In this document: positions 41,718-52,105 of the stretch, one piece after another
How the letters are laid out: each line of letters opens with the position of its first letter
Position numbering within the stretch: position 1 is the stretch's first letter
Source: JALZKA01 sp963725035
Lineage (GTDB): Bacteria > Actinomycetota > Thermoleophilia > Solirubrobacterales > 70-9
Length of the DNA stretch: 64,000 nt
NCBI GenBank assembly: GCA_963725035.1
Contig: CAVRWX010000002.1
Coordinates: forward strand, 1-64,000
Direction: 5' to 3'
Made by a program: the position numbers and the translations under genes
Notes under the pieces: model-generated
The model's database searches: none
What the model was told of the DNA's origin: nothing
Seen by the model: only the letters and a program-made list of their open reading frames with translations

Positions 41718-43697
41718 ATGAACGAGGGAATCGCCGGCGGCCGGAGGCCGCTCGGACGACTGACTGTTGCCATTGCGGCCACCTGTGCCGGGCTACTCGC
41801 CTGCGCCGGCACGGCCGCTGCCCAGGACACCGAGCCTGCCGAGCCTGCCGTCTTCGACGTCGGCGCGGCATCCGTGAACATCAACCCGGATACCCCCCAG
41901 TACATCTCCGGCTACGGCTACAAGGGCGGCCCGACGACCAACGTCCACGATCCACTTGAGGTTCGGGCCTTCGTGGTCTCCAACGGCACCGACGCGTCCG
42001 CGTTCGTGGTGGCAGACCTGACCGGCTGGTTCAGCGCCTATCAGGGCAACCTCGAGCCGTACGGCACCACTCACGTCCGCGAGGCCGCAGCGGCGGAGCT
42101 CGAACGCGGCCGGGCTCACAGCCGAGCGCGGATCGGTGATCGTTTCCTCAACCCACACCCACTCCGCCCCCACAACGACGGGGATCTGGGGTAAGACCGA
42201 TCCGGCCTACATGAAGAAGCTCAGGGATGCGGCGATCAAGGCCGTACACGATGCCACCGCCAACATGAAGCCTTCGGAGGTCTGGACGGCCAACGGCAAT
42301 ATCCGGTCCTTCATCTGGCAGAACGGCCAGGGCACCAACCATCCCGACGGCTTTTCGGTCGACGACAAGCTGCCGATCATGTGGGCCCGCGACCCCGACA
42401 CCGGGGCGACGAACGCTCTCTATGCGAACGTCCCCAACCACCCCGATCAGTTCGACGGGGCAGACAACGTCCAGTTCTCCGCCGATTGGCCCGGTTACGT
42501 ACGAGCGGCCCTCGACGATCTCAACGGCGGCACGAGCGTGATCGCCGCGGGAACACTGGGACGGCAGGAGCCGCCCGGTGACGTGGACGAGTACTCCGAG
42601 GTCATTCCTCAGGGGGAGTTCGTCGTCAACGCGATCCAGCATGCGATGGCGCAGGCGACCCCGCTGACCGACGACACGGTCGCCGGCACCGAGTCCTACA
42701 TGAACACGCCGGCCGACAACGCGAATCTGCTGACAAGGAATCGCGTATGGGGACCGACGGGCGGAGCGTGCATCGACCGGCCAAGCTGTGCACGATCCCG
42801 CGATCCAATGTTGCCCCGTACCAGTCCAGCGGCAACATCGGCACCTATGTGCCCTCCGTGCGCATCGGCGACCTCCTCTACTCGACCAATCCGGGAGAGG
42901 CGTTCCCGAGGTCAATGAGGCGATCGCCGATTCGGTGACCGACGCACGCTCCGCGAACGTCGTGGGAATGGCCGGCGACATGCTCGGCTACTACTACCAG
43001 CGCGGCGACTACACCGACCAGCAGTTCGGCTCGAGCGATTTCAAGCGGTTCAACGTTGGGCCGGACCTGGCGCAGGACAACGCCGACCTCGCAACGGCCA
43101 ACGCCGACGCGCTCGGTTTTTCGACCACCACCACCGGGACCGTGTTCGCGGCCCACGACGCCACCGTCGTGGACAAGCCGGGAGTGCAGTTCTATCCCGA
43201 TCAGGTCGAGTCATCGGATCCGACGATCAACTTCTACGGATCGTCGGCTAAGTCACAGAACGGCGCGGTCAACGTCGTCGGAGCACATCGCATGGGACTT
43301 CGATGACGGCACGACCGACACCACGGCGTCCAAGGAGCGCTTCGATCACACGTTCCCCGGACCGGGCACGTACGACGTGACCGCGACGGTGACCGGCTCG
43401 AACGCCGCGACCCGTTCGTGGACGGAGACGATCATCATCGATCGTCCGCTCGTGGCCAAGGCCAAGGTGAGGCACAACTCGGCCAAGAAGCCGATCGGCC
43501 TCTCGGTGACCAGCGAGGGCGGGCAAGGCACGCTCGTCTCCGCTCACTGGACCTGCCAGGACGGCACCAAGGTCAGCGGGCTCACCGTCAACTGCCCGGG
43601 CAAGAAGGAAACCGGCCAGGCCCAGGTCACGGTTGTTGATGGCGCCGGAAACACGGCGACGGACTTGGTTCACATCGGCAAGGCGCCGAAGTCGTAG
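41718..43697 (+). pseudogene. secreted neutral-ceramidase-like protein with PKD domain, four frameshifts
   Basis: The pieces join into a protein of about 660 residues. It has a signal peptide (about 1-36, ending GTAAA), an N-terminal ceramidase-type domain (ADLTGWFSAYQGN; VIVSSTHTHSAPTTTG with the zinc-binding HTH; VRIGDLLYSTNPGEAF), and a C-terminal PKD domain (WDFDDGTTDTTASKERFDHT, FPGPGTYDVTATV). Breaks are near 42108 (+1), 42780 (-1), 42905 (-1) and 43285 (+1), with net frame zero. Several lie in G or C runs, so sequencing errors are likely. Confidence 0.75.
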
Positions 43698-43708
43698 CCA
43701 GGGAAGGG

Positions 43709-45958
43709 CTAGAGCTCGTGCGAGGGTGGCGATGGATCGCCACCCTCGCCGAGTAGCCCGGCCTCCCGAGCGCGAGTAACCGCTTCGGCTCTGGACGAGA
43801 CGTCCAGCTTCATGTAGATCGCACGTACGTGCGTCTTCACCGTGTTGAGGGAGAGGAAGAGCTCTTCGGCGATTCCCGGGAAGCTGAGATGGCCCGGCAT
43901 GTATTGCAGGACCCGAAGCTCCATCTTCGTCAGCGGCGACCTCCCGCTCATCGTCGCGGCATCCGCCTCTTTCTGCGCCTTGGCGAGCCATTGCTCCAGC
44001 AGGGGAGCGTCGGGGGTCAGGCGCAGTTCACGACTGGCGTCGGCGATCTGACGGCGGGCGGCGGGGACGTCATCGAGCCGGACCAGCGCCCTGGCGATCA
44101 CGATTCGCGTCTCGGTCCGTAACCAGGGGCTGAAGTCGTTCAACCGCGAGAGCAGCGAGACGGCACGTTTGATGTCGCCAGCAGCGGTGGCGGGATCTCC
44201 ACGCTGGGCCTCGACGAATCCGGCAACGGCCGGCACCAGGGCCTGAGTCGGCTGGTCCGCCAGCGCGTTGAGACGGAACCGCTTGATCGACTCCATGCTG
44301 AGTCTCCTGGCCTCGATCAGGTCGTCCTCGTCGAGCGCCAGCAGGGCCAGTTGGGCAAGAGCGACGGTGTTGATTCCCGGAGCCACGACGATGCCACGTC
44401 GAGCCGCGTCCTCGAGCGCCACCCGGGCGAGCGCCGGTTCCCCCGTTAGATGTAGCGAAGCGCCTTCGACCAGGCGGCAACTCGACCGCCACGGGTCTTC
44501 CGCCGCCATCAGGGTGAACGCCTCCACAGCGCGACTGCGCATCGAGACGACGCCCTCCCGTGCTGCCCCGCAGGCCTCGATCGCTCCGGCGGCAACCCTG
44601 ATTGTCTCCGCGTCCTGGCGAGGGCTATCGTCGAGGTGCGCGCGGGCGCGCGCGGTCCAATGGACAACCTCTGCGCCGTTACCCGATCCCAATTCAGTGG
44701 TGGCCCTGACCAGACAGAGCATTGGCGAGCCCGCGATCTGTGCCTCGTTGAACAGATTCAGCCAGCGCTTGACCGTCGTGACGCGTCCAGTGCTCGTGTA
44801 GGTGCCCGCCTGAGACCAGATCAGAGAAGCCGCGGCCTCGGTATCCCCGCTCGCAACCGCGTGAGGGACAGCGCTGTCGTAGTCGCCTCGCTCCGTGTAC
44901 CAACCGGCGGCGCGTGCGCGCAGCTCCAACTCCTCCCGTGGGTGCAGGCGGCGAAGCTCGGCGACGAGCATGTCACGGAGAAGGGCGTGGTACTTGAACG
45001 AGTGGTCCTTGGAGTCGAGTGACTTGACGAGCGCGTTTGAGCGCGCCAGGTCGCGCAGGGTGGAGGCCGATCCCTCGGAGTCGAGGACCGCGTCGCAAAC
45101 GTCTCCGGAAAGCTCGGTGAGAATTGACGTGCGGGCAAGAAAGCTCGCTACATCCCGGTCGAGGTTGTCGATGAACTCGTCGCGCAGGTAGTCGACGACG
45201 AGCCGGTCATCGCCGGCGAAACGCCGCGCATCGGCGTCGGGATCTGCGGCGTCGCCCAGCGAGAGGGCGGCGAGATAGAGCGCCGCCGGCCACCCCTCGG
45301 TGCGTTCCCGCAGCACGTCGACGCTCTTGGGATCAAGGCGCAGACCGCATGCGCGCAGCATCGCGTCGGTCTCCCGCCTGGTCATCGCCAGGTCATCTGC
45401 GTCGAGCTCGATCAGGTCGCGGTTGGCTCGAAACCTGCCGAGGCGGATAGCCGGCTTGGTACGTGAGGCAAGGGCGAGCTGACTCCCCGCCGGGAGGCCG
45501 CTGGGCGATCGTGCTGATGATGGAGAGTGAGTCCGGGTCGCTGACTTCGTGCACGTCATCCAGCGCCAGCACCATCGGAGCATCGCCGCGATGCAGGGAC
45601 TCCAGTAGCCGCGGGACGGCCACGTTCAACGCGCCTTCCTTCGCACCGTTGAGCGCCAGGTAGACGTCCTCGCCTACCGGTGCGAGCTCGGCCAACGCAC
45701 CTGCGATGGACTCGGTCAGCAGGACCGGGTCGTTGTGCCGATCAGCGAGCGTGAGCCAAGCGAAGGGTCGGGGATCGGCAGGTTCCCACTCGGCAAGTAC
45801 GGTCGATTTGCCGAACCCCGCCGGAGCGGAGATCAGGACGATCGGCGGACTCGCCACTTTGCGTCAGCCGCTGAGACGAGCCGCTCGCGCGGGATGATCG
45901 ACCGACCGCGAGCGCGTCGCGCAGAGCCCCGCCCGGTCCTTGCGGGTTGCGGATTCAT
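43709..45958 (-). pseudogene. second MalT-like LuxR regulator (two frameshifts)
   Basis: ATG 45958 starts MNPQPARTGRGSARRARGRS-IIPRERLVSAADAK. One deleted A near 45859 links to VASPPIVLISAPAGFGKSTV (Walker A), and one extra base near 45480 links to the long TPR-like part and the C-terminal HTH (LFLSLNTVKTHVRAIYMKLD, VSSRAEAVTRARE). The overall length is exactly 750 codons. The layout matches the regulator at 1213. It starts 1 nt after the stop of an alpha/beta hydrolase gene. Confidence 0.82.
43720..43749. terminator. strong 14-bp hairpin inside the 3' end of the second LuxR gene
   Basis: GCGAGGGTGGCGAT, loop GG, and its exact complement. It is just past the stop of the secreted protein at 43697 and lies within the last codons of the convergent LuxR gene. 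It probably ends transcription of the plus-strand gene; there is no T-run. Confidence 0.55.
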
Positions 45959-45959
45959 G

Positions 45960-46748
45960 TCACGCGAGAAAGTCGATGACGTGCCCCAGGAACAGATCGG
46001 GTGCCGTGTTCATCGCGACGTGCTGCTGGTCCGGCATCACCGTCAGCTTCGACTCGGAGATGGATTCGTGCAGGCGACGCGTTGGGTCGACGAGGAACGA
46101 CGGGCTGTCACCGCCCAAGAGCAGGAGCGTGGGAGCGCGAACCGTGGCAAAGCGCTCGAAGTCGGGGTCGTAGGCATCGGCGATCTGCAGTTCACGAGGA
46201 ATCGTGTGAGCCGCCGCCACCCGCGCCTCCCAGCTCGGATCGGCGCGCACGATGTCCAACTCGGCCTCAGGCATCTTGACGACCTCCCGATAGAACGTCG
46301 CAACGACACCGTCACGGTCTCCTGCGGCCAAGAGTTGGTCCAGATGCTCGATCAGACCGGGTGGGTAGATCTCGATGCCGACCGGTAGCGGCGGTTCGTA
46401 GAGGACGAGCCGCCGGACTCGCGGCGTGCGCAACGTCGCCTCCAACGAGCACACGGCACCATAGGAGTGACCGAGCACATCGACGTCGCCTCCGATCTCG
46501 TCGATCACGGCCGCGACATCGTCGAACTCCAGTTCGATCGAGTACGCCTTGGCATCTGCGCTCGCCCCTCGCCCGCGTCGATCCATCGCGTAAGTGGTGA
46601 AGTCGGCGCTGAGGGCGGTGATCACGGGCGCCCAGCGCGTGTGGTCGGCGCTGGTCCCGTGTACGAGCACAAGTGGCGGTCCGTCCCCCGCGACATCGCA
46701 GGCGAGAATTGTTCCGTCGGCAGATTCGAACTGCTCAACCCGGCTCAC
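45960..46748 (-). CDS. alpha/beta hydrolase upstream of the LuxR gene
   Basis: The 262-residue protein has LVLVHGTSADHTRW, the nucleophile elbow GHSYGA near residue 92, a C-terminal acid in LGGDSP and the catalytic His in QQHVAM. GTG 46748 follows a leaderless promoter (TACGGT at 46755-46760, 6 nt). The open frame upstream is not coding-like. It forms an operon with the LuxR gene that starts 1 nt after its stop. Confidence 0.85.
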   Translation of the reverse strand: MSRVEQFESADGTILACDVAGDGPPLVLVHGTSADHTRWAPVITALSADFTTYAMDRRGRGASADAKAYSIELEFDDVAAVIDEIGGDVDVLGHSYGAVCSLEATLRTPRVRRLVLYEPPLPVGIEIYPPGLIEHLDQLLAAGDRDGVVATFYREVVKMPEAELDIVRADPSWEARVAAAHTIPRELQIADAYDPDFERFATVRAPTLLLLGGDSPSFLVDPTRRLHESISESKLTVMPDQQHVAMNTAPDLFLGHVIDFLA

Positions 46749-46839
46749 GCACGAACCGTAGCCCGAATCGGGGCTCGCTGTTGAGAATGCACGAGAAGAA
46801 AAGGACCCTCGAGCCTGATCGCTCGTGGATGGAGCGCAG

Positions 46840-48108
46840 TCACCTAGATGCGCCCGCCGGAATCGGCTCTCCAGAGCTCGGTCTCGCAGCCACCGCGCCC
46901 GCCCGACCGACGGGCCTCGTCGGCGCCCACCCCCGCTGCATGCGCAGCAGCGCCAAGAGGCCGGCAAGCCCGGCGACAGCTGCCAGGCCGCCGGCGTAGG
47001 CGAGGGTGCCGCGCGGGCCTATCAGCGCGACCAGAAGGCCGCCAGCCGCGAAGGCGCCCAGCTCGGCCGAGTTCCGGATCCCGTTGTAGGCGGCGAACAC
47101 GCGCCCGTGCAGGCGATCTGGAACGCGAGCGTGAATGAGGCTTCGAAAGAGGACGTTCTTCACCCCGTGCGCGAGGCCGCCGACGAACGAGCACGCCAGG
47201 AAGAACCCGAAGCCGAGCCACAACGCCGGACCCGCGAGGCCCACACCCTGAATGGCGACGGCGGCAAGGGCGGTGGCAGCAACCGCGCCCGCCGCCACTC
47301 TGGGCGAGAGCAGGAGGGCACCGAACGCCATTCCCATCGTCCACATGGACAGGAACAGGCCGTAGGCGACGTCTCCCCGCCCAAGCACGTCCTGGACGAA
47401 GAACAGTTCGCCGACCCAGACCGCGGACATGAAGAGAAGCGAGCTGAAGGCCACGATCATCGCCAGCGACAGGACCCGGTCGCCGAACAAGAAGGCGACC
47501 CCGTCGCGAGCACGCGGGACCGAGTCGGCTTGGTCGTTGGGGCTCGGCTCGCGCCGGACCCGCAGCGCCAGCGCTGCACCCGCCACGGCCACGAAGGTCG
47601 CGGCATCGACCAGCATCGCCAGCTCGAGCCCGCCAACCGAGAACAGGAGGCCCCCGACAAGGGGGCCGAGGCCGAAGCCCACATAGCGAGCCGTCTCGAC
47701 ATGTCCGTTCGCCTCCTGGATGCGCTTGCCGGCGAGCGGGGGCACCAGCGCGAACTCGGCGGGCTGGAGGATCGCGAACACGATGCCCAGAGCCGCCGTG
47801 AGCACGAGCACCATCACCGTCCCGGTCGTGAAGGCAAGCACCGCGGCGACGACGGCACCAAGGGTCGAGATGGCGGCGAGCAGTCGCCTGGTCTCGATCC
47901 GGTCCACGAGTAGCCCGGCGTGACCGGCCAGCAGGACAGAGGGCCCGAACAGGCACGCCCAGAGCCCGGCCACCACATAGCCCGAGTCGCTGATGTCCGT
48001 GACGTGCAGCCCCAGCGCCACGATCGCGACCCAGTCGCCGAACGCCGACAGCCCGACCGCCCCGGCCAGCAGACGGAAGTCCCGCTGGCGCAGCAGGCTG
48101 CCCTTCAT
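46840..48108 (-). CDS. MFS transporter
   Basis: The 422-residue protein has 12 helices: RDFRLLAGAVGLSAFGDWVA at the N-terminus, then VDRIETRRLLAAISTLGAVV and a GLGPLVGGLLF segment. It resembles the MFS group related to enterobactin exporters and macrolide efflux. ATG overlaps the MMPL gene stop by 4 nt, so the two exporters form one operon under the TetR operators. Confidence 0.88.
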   Translation of the reverse strand: MKGSLLRQRDFRLLAGAVGLSAFGDWVAIVALGLHVTDISDSGYVVAGLWACLFGPSVLLAGHAGLLVDRIETRRLLAAISTLGAVVAAVLAFTTGTVMVLVLTAALGIVFAILQPAEFALVPPLAGKRIQEANGHVETARYVGFGLGPLVGGLLFSVGGLELAMLVDAATFVAVAGAALALRVRREPSPNDQADSVPRARDGVAFLFGDRVLSLAMIVAFSSLLFMSAVWVGELFFVQDVLGRGDVAYGLFLSMWTMGMAFGALLLSPRVAAGAVAATALAAVAIQGVGLAGPALWLGFGFFLACSFVGGLAHGVKNVLFRSLIHARVPDRLHGRVFAAYNGIRNSAELGAFAAGGLLVALIGPRGTLAYAGGLAAVAGLAGLLALLRMQRGWAPTRPVGRAGAVAARPSSGEPIPAGASR

Positions 48109-50264
48109 GCTGGGCTCCTTGCGGGCGTGACTTCGCCGTGCCCGAAGCGGACGTCCGGCAGGACGCGACCGAGCCAGCTGGGCACGTACCAGGCGGCGGG
48201 CCCCGCGAGGCGCAGCAGCACCGGCATGAGCAGCAGCCGAACCACGAAGGCGTCCAGCAGAACAGCGATGCCGAGGATGACTCCCATCTCCTTCGGAGGC
48301 AGGGGCCCCGAGAGGGCGAACGTGAAGAAGACAGCCACCATCACCACACCGGCGGCGTTGATCACGCGCCCCGAGTGGGCGAGCCCAGCGACCACGGCCT
48401 TACGCGCATCATGTTCGCGGTCCCAGTGCTCCTTGGTGGAGGAGAGCAGGAAGACCGTGTAGTCCATCGAGATCGCGAAGACCATCGCGAAGAAAAAGAC
48501 GGGCGCCCAGGCATCCAGGAAGCCCTGTGGCTGGAAGCCGAGCAACCCAGACAGGTGCCCGTCCTGGAAAATCAGCTTTGCGATCCCGAAGGCTGCGGCC
48601 GTCGCGAGGAGGTTTGGCAGGACGCCGATCGCTGCCGCCACGGGCGCCTGGAACGCGAGGAGCAGGAGCAGGAAGCCGAGCACCACGACGACTCCGATCA
48701 CCAGTGGCGTCTTCGCCGTCAGCGCCGCGTCGAGATCATGGTTCTCGGCCGCCGCGCCGCCGAGCAATGCGCTGGAGGGAAGCTCCGAGCGCAGCCGGCC
48801 GATCGTTGTGGCCAGCTCTGCGCTCGAAGGATCGCCGGCGGGGATCGCCTCGATCAGCCTCAGGCCGCCCCCACCCGGCTCGGGCGGCAGGGTGCGGACG
48901 ACGCCCGAATCCCCTCTCACCGTGGTCATCGCCTCGTCTGCTGCCGCCGCCGGGGCGATGATCTGCAGGACGCCCGGCGCACCCGGTCCGAAGCCCGCCT
49001 GGATCTGCTCGTGGCCCTGCCGCGAGTGATCGCCGGGCGGCACGACGTTGATCGATGGCATCTCCGTGCGCAGGGAGAGGACGGGGACGGCGAGGATCAG
49101 GAGTGCAACTAGCGCGGCGCCGCCGAAGAGGTACGGCCGGCGCCAGAGGCGCTCCCCCCAGCGGGCGAAGCGCGGCGAGGTCTGTTCACCGCTGCGGAGC
49201 CAGGGAAGCGAGAGGCGGTCGACCTTTGGGCCGAGCTTCGCCAGCACCGCGGGCAGCAAGGTCAGCGATGCCGCCAGAACGAAGAGAACCGCGACGATGA
49301 TGCCCAAGGCGGTCGAGCGGAACGCTGGGCTCGGCACGAGCATCACCGCTGAAAGCGAGACCAGGACGGTGAGTCCCGAGAAGAGCACGGCCTTGCCGGC
49401 TGTGTCCATCGTCGCTGCGACCGCGTCGATGGGGTCGAGCTTCTGGCCGAAATGCGCGCCCCGGAAGCGAGCGACCACGAAGAGCGCGTAGTCGATGCCC
49501 AGCGCGAGCGCGAACATCAAGGCGAAGTTCATCGCCCAGATCGAGATCGGCGAGACAAGGCTCCCGAGGAACAGCACTCCCGCGGAGGCGACCAGCCCGA
49601 CAATGGTCAGCATCAGCGGTAAGCCGGCGGCGACCAGCGAGCCGAAGGCGAGCACGAGGATTGCCATCGTCACCGGCCAGGAGATGAGCTCTGATCTCAG
49701 CATCGCCTCGCGGTTCGCCTCGTTGAAGTCCGACCACATCCCTGAGGCGCCGGTCAGGTCGACGGCAACCCCTGGGGCGGCGACGCCGGCAAGCCTCGTC
49801 TTGAGGCGCTCAGCGGCGTCGACCATTCCGTTGGCATCGTCGGCCGCCCCGGCCCGGATCACGGCCGTATGGCCGTCGGCCGAGACCGAGACGCCCGGCC
49901 GCGGCGAAAAGACCCGGCCGATCGCGGGATCGCTTCGCAGCATTCGCTCCGCGCGGAGCACCGTCTTCCGGAACTCGGGCGCCGTCGCCGCATGGTCCCG
50001 TGAGTGGACGGCGACCTGGAGTGCGTAGGCGCCCGCTCCGGCGAAGTTCCGATCGACCTGCTCTCGGACCTCCACCGATTCGGAGCCGCTCGCCTCCCAC
50101 CCGGCGCCGGAGAGCGCCGTCTCGACTCGAGGGGCGAGGATGCCGAGGCCAACCGCGATGAGCGCCCAGGCGAGGAATACCCGGCCGCGATGCTTCGCAG
50201 CCAATCTTCCGAGCCGGCCGATCGGGCCGAGGTCACTCGTGGCGCTTAGGTCTCTTGCAGTCAT
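48105..50264 (-). CDS. MMPL/RND-family transporter
   Basis: The 719-residue protein has the MMPL plan: one N-terminal helix, a soluble domain with DRNFAGAGAYALQV, a bundle of about five helices (LGIDYALFVVARFRGAHFGQ with the proton-relay Asp-Tyr), a second soluble domain, and a second bundle (FAISMDYTVFLLSSTKEHWD). Actinobacterial members export lipids or drugs. ATG 50264 has an AGGAGA site. Divergent from tetR-type gene at 50344. Confidence 0.9.
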   Translation of the reverse strand: MTARDLSATSDLGPIGRLGRLAAKHRGRVFLAWALIAVGLGILAPRVETALSGAGWEASGSESVEVREQVDRNFAGAGAYALQVAVHSRDHAATAPEFRKTVLRAERMLRSDPAIGRVFSPRPGVSVSADGHTAVIRAGAADDANGMVDAAERLKTRLAGVAAPGVAVDLTGASGMWSDFNEANREAMLRSELISWPVTMAILVLAFGSLVAAGLPLMLTIVGLVASAGVLFLGSLVSPISIWAMNFALMFALALGIDYALFVVARFRGAHFGQKLDPIDAVAATMDTAGKAVLFSGLTVLVSLSAVMLVPSPAFRSTALGIIVAVLFVLAASLTLLPAVLAKLGPKVDRLSLPWLRSGEQTSPRFARWGERLWRRPYLFGGAALVALLILAVPVLSLRTEMPSINVVPPGDHSRQGHEQIQAGFGPGAPGVLQIIAPAAAADEAMTTVRGDSGVVRTLPPEPGGGGLRLIEAIPAGDPSSAELATTIGRLRSELPSSALLGGAAAENHDLDAALTAKTPLVIGVVVVLGFLLLLLAFQAPVAAAIGVLPNLLATAAAFGIAKLIFQDGHLSGLLGFQPQGFLDAWAPVFFFAMVFAISMDYTVFLLSSTKEHWDREHDARKAVVAGLAHSGRVINAAGVVMVAVFFTFALSGPLPPKEMGVILGIAVLLDAFVVRLLLMPVLLRLAGPAAWYVPSWLGRVLPDVRFGHGEVTPARSPA

Positions 50265-50279
50265 CGGTATCTCCTAGCT

Positions 50280-50297
50280 AGTACGATCGTTCGTACT
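50280..50297. promoter_or_regulatory. TetR operator 1
   Basis: Perfect inverted repeat AGTACGA-TCGT-TCGTACT, 15 bp upstream of the MMPL start. It probably blocks the exporter operon when the TetR protein is bound. Confidence 0.75.
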
Positions 50298-50313
50298 TAG
50301 TAACGGCGATAAG

Positions 50314-50336
50314 TGTACGACCGATCGTGCTAACTT
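50314..50336. promoter_or_regulatory. TetR operator 2 overlapping the tetR -10 box
   Basis: Near-copy of operator 1: TGTACGA-CCGA-TCGTGCT at 50314-50331, directly followed by TAACTT (-10, 50331-50336), 7 nt before the ATG of the regulator. It should give autorepression. Confidence 0.7.
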
Positions 50337-50343
50337 GTGTGTG

Positions 50344-50991
50344 ATGTCGAACACAGAGACCCATGACGAGCCCACGACGGGCGAGCGAAGGCGGCGAAGC
50401 GACGGCGAGCGCAGCCGCAACGCGATCCTGCGCGAGGCCGGCCAGCTCGCCACCGTCGAGGGCATCACCGGGCTCTCGATCGGTCGGCTGGCCGAGGCCG
50501 TGGGTATGAGCAAGAGCGGTCTCTTCGCCCACTTCGGCTCCAAGCAGGAGCTACAGATCGCGACGATCGCGGCGGCCCGCGACGTTTTTGCGGCCCAGGT
50601 GATGGACCCGGCCTTGGCCGCTCCGCGCGGGCTCGACCGCGTGCAGCAGCTCGTAGAGAATTTTCTCGGGTATGTCGAAGGCGGCCTCTACCCGGGTGGC
50701 TGCTTTTTCGCATCGGTCGCTGCCGAAATGGCCATGCGACCGGGCCCGGTGCGCGACGGCGCGGTTCAGGTGCTCGACGAGTTCGCCGGGCAGTTGGAGG
50801 CGGCTGTTCGCCAGGCCCAGGCCGAGGGCGGGATCGATCCCGCGGAGGACGCGGCGCAGCTCGCCTTCGAGCTCGACGCCTACCTCTCTCTCGCCAACGC
50901 GCAGTTTGCGCTCAGCCAGGAATCGGCGCCGATCGCGCGGGCGCGCGGCGCCGTGGAGGAGCGTCTCCGAGCAGCGGCTCCCGCCGCCTAG
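50344..50991 (+). CDS. TetR-family transcriptional repressor
   Basis: The 215-residue protein has an N-terminal HTH (LATVEGITGLSIGRLAEAVG, then MSKSGLFAHFGSKQELQIAT) and a C-terminal TetR ligand domain (GGLYPGGCFFASVAAEMAMR). ATG 50344 is leaderless; GTG 50335 overlaps the -10 box. It should control itself and the divergent exporters. Confidence 0.9.
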   Translation: MSNTETHDEPTTGERRRRSDGERSRNAILREAGQLATVEGITGLSIGRLAEAVGMSKSGLFAHFGSKQELQIATIAAARDVFAAQVMDPALAAPRGLDRVQQLVENFLGYVEGGLYPGGCFFASVAAEMAMRPGPVRDGAVQVLDEFAGQLEAAVRQAQAEGGIDPAEDAAQLAFELDAYLSLANAQFALSQESAPIARARGAVEERLRAAAPAA

Positions 50992-51151
50992 TTCCCGCCG
51001 CCGCCTAGTCTTCCTGGTTCTCCGGCCTGCATCGGAAGCAGAGGGTGACTGTCAACGTCAAGGAGGAAGCTGCCCTCACCGCCGACGAAAGCGAGAGCTC
51101 TTCGCGGCCCCTGTGCGACCAAGACATGATGGTCGAGCTCGGAGGCTGCCA

Positions 51152-51976
51152 TCAACTCGCGAGCCTTCCCCAGCTCTGGATGAGGGTGAAGGTCGTGCCC
51201 CATCTGTCGGGCTCGGCCAACTCGGACTCCGCCTCCTCGCGGAGGGAAGCAAGCTCAACCTCGCTCAGGTTCTCCAGGAGCCGCGATTCGAGAGCCACGC
51301 TGAACTGAAGCGGCAGGCGCAGATAGGGATGTCCCGGCTTGAGCGCGACGATGCGGGCGTCGATCTCCGGCTCGTCGATGCCAATCTCGCGAATTAGACC
51401 CGGAAGGATCCGTCCCGCTTCGCCGCCGAGGCCGGCGAAGACGTCAGAGAGCTCTTGGATCAGGCGCTCCGCTGCCGGGGCGGGGGGATTGAAGTGCCAT
51501 GAGCCGAGGTCCCACTCCTCCAAGACGAGGAAGCCGCCGGGCCGGACCAAGCGCCGAAAAGAGGCAGCTTGCTCTGATCCTCGCCCAAGTGGAGCGATCA
51601 CGAAGCGGGCGTGGACGAGATCAAACCCTTGCGGTTCCAGCTTGCTGTCGAAGATGTCGTCGACGACGAGCTCCACATTTGATATTCCCTCCGCCTCTAG
51701 GAACGAGCCGGCGGCTTCGAGCAGGCGCTCGTCGATGTCGGTGCCAGTGACATCGCCCGACGGCCCGACCCACTCGCTGAGGATCCGAAGCCAGCCAAGG
51801 GCCCCGCAGCCAAGGTCGAGTGCTCGTCCGCTGGGCGGGACTTCGAGCTTCGAGAGAAGCTGCTGTCCGGCGGGTTCCCAGACCCGAGACTGCAGTTGCA
51901 GGCGCTCCAGCTCAGAGGGCTGGCCGGCGAGCAGATACTCGTCCTGCGACACGCCCACAGTATCCCTCCCATCCAT
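51152..51976 (-). CDS. class I SAM-dependent methyltransferase
   Basis: The 274-residue protein has motif I ALDLGCGALGWLRIL, the acidic VTGTDID loop, and FDLVHARFVIAPL (motif IV region). The last third is helical. Substrate unknown. The ATG at 51976 is used; GTG 51952 is possible. The open frame extends far upstream through a tRNA-like fragment and is not coding there. Confidence 0.83.
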   Translation of the reverse strand: MDGRDTVGVSQDEYLLAGQPSELERLQLQSRVWEPAGQQLLSKLEVPPSGRALDLGCGALGWLRILSEWVGPSGDVTGTDIDERLLEAAGSFLEAEGISNVELVVDDIFDSKLEPQGFDLVHARFVIAPLGRGSEQAASFRRLVRPGGFLVLEEWDLGSWHFNPPAPAAERLIQELSDVFAGLGGEAGRILPGLIREIGIDEPEIDARIVALKPGHPYLRLPLQFSVALESRLLENLSEVELASLREEAESELAEPDRWGTTFTLIQSWGRLAS

Positions 51977-51996
51977 GCTCGGGACAAGAGCAGAGA

Positions 51997-52035
51997 TGGA
52001 GCTAGGCGGGCCCGAACCGCCGACCTCCTGATTGC
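51997..52035 (-). repeat. tRNA-Ala-like 3' half (fragment A)
   Basis: On the minus strand: GCAA, anticodon-stem half TCAGG, variable AGGTC, T-arm GGCGG-TTCGGGC-CCGCC, acceptor half TAGCTCC and A. The 5' half is absent (no GGAGCTA upstream). It matches fragment B at 56588-56626 in 36 of 39 positions and the same orientation. It is what remains when a tRNA is cut in the anticodon loop. Confidence 0.65.
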
Positions 52036-52105
52036 GAAGCGGGCCCTCTCGCTTGGGGTGGTGCCCAATCAGATACAACCAATTAGTCAACAAAAGGAGG
52101 AGCAG

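Noticed and set aside
50992..51151. Small gene between tetR and the methyltransferase
   Set aside because: Open frames on both strands are short, lack ribosome sites and a recognisable fold; nothing can be supported.
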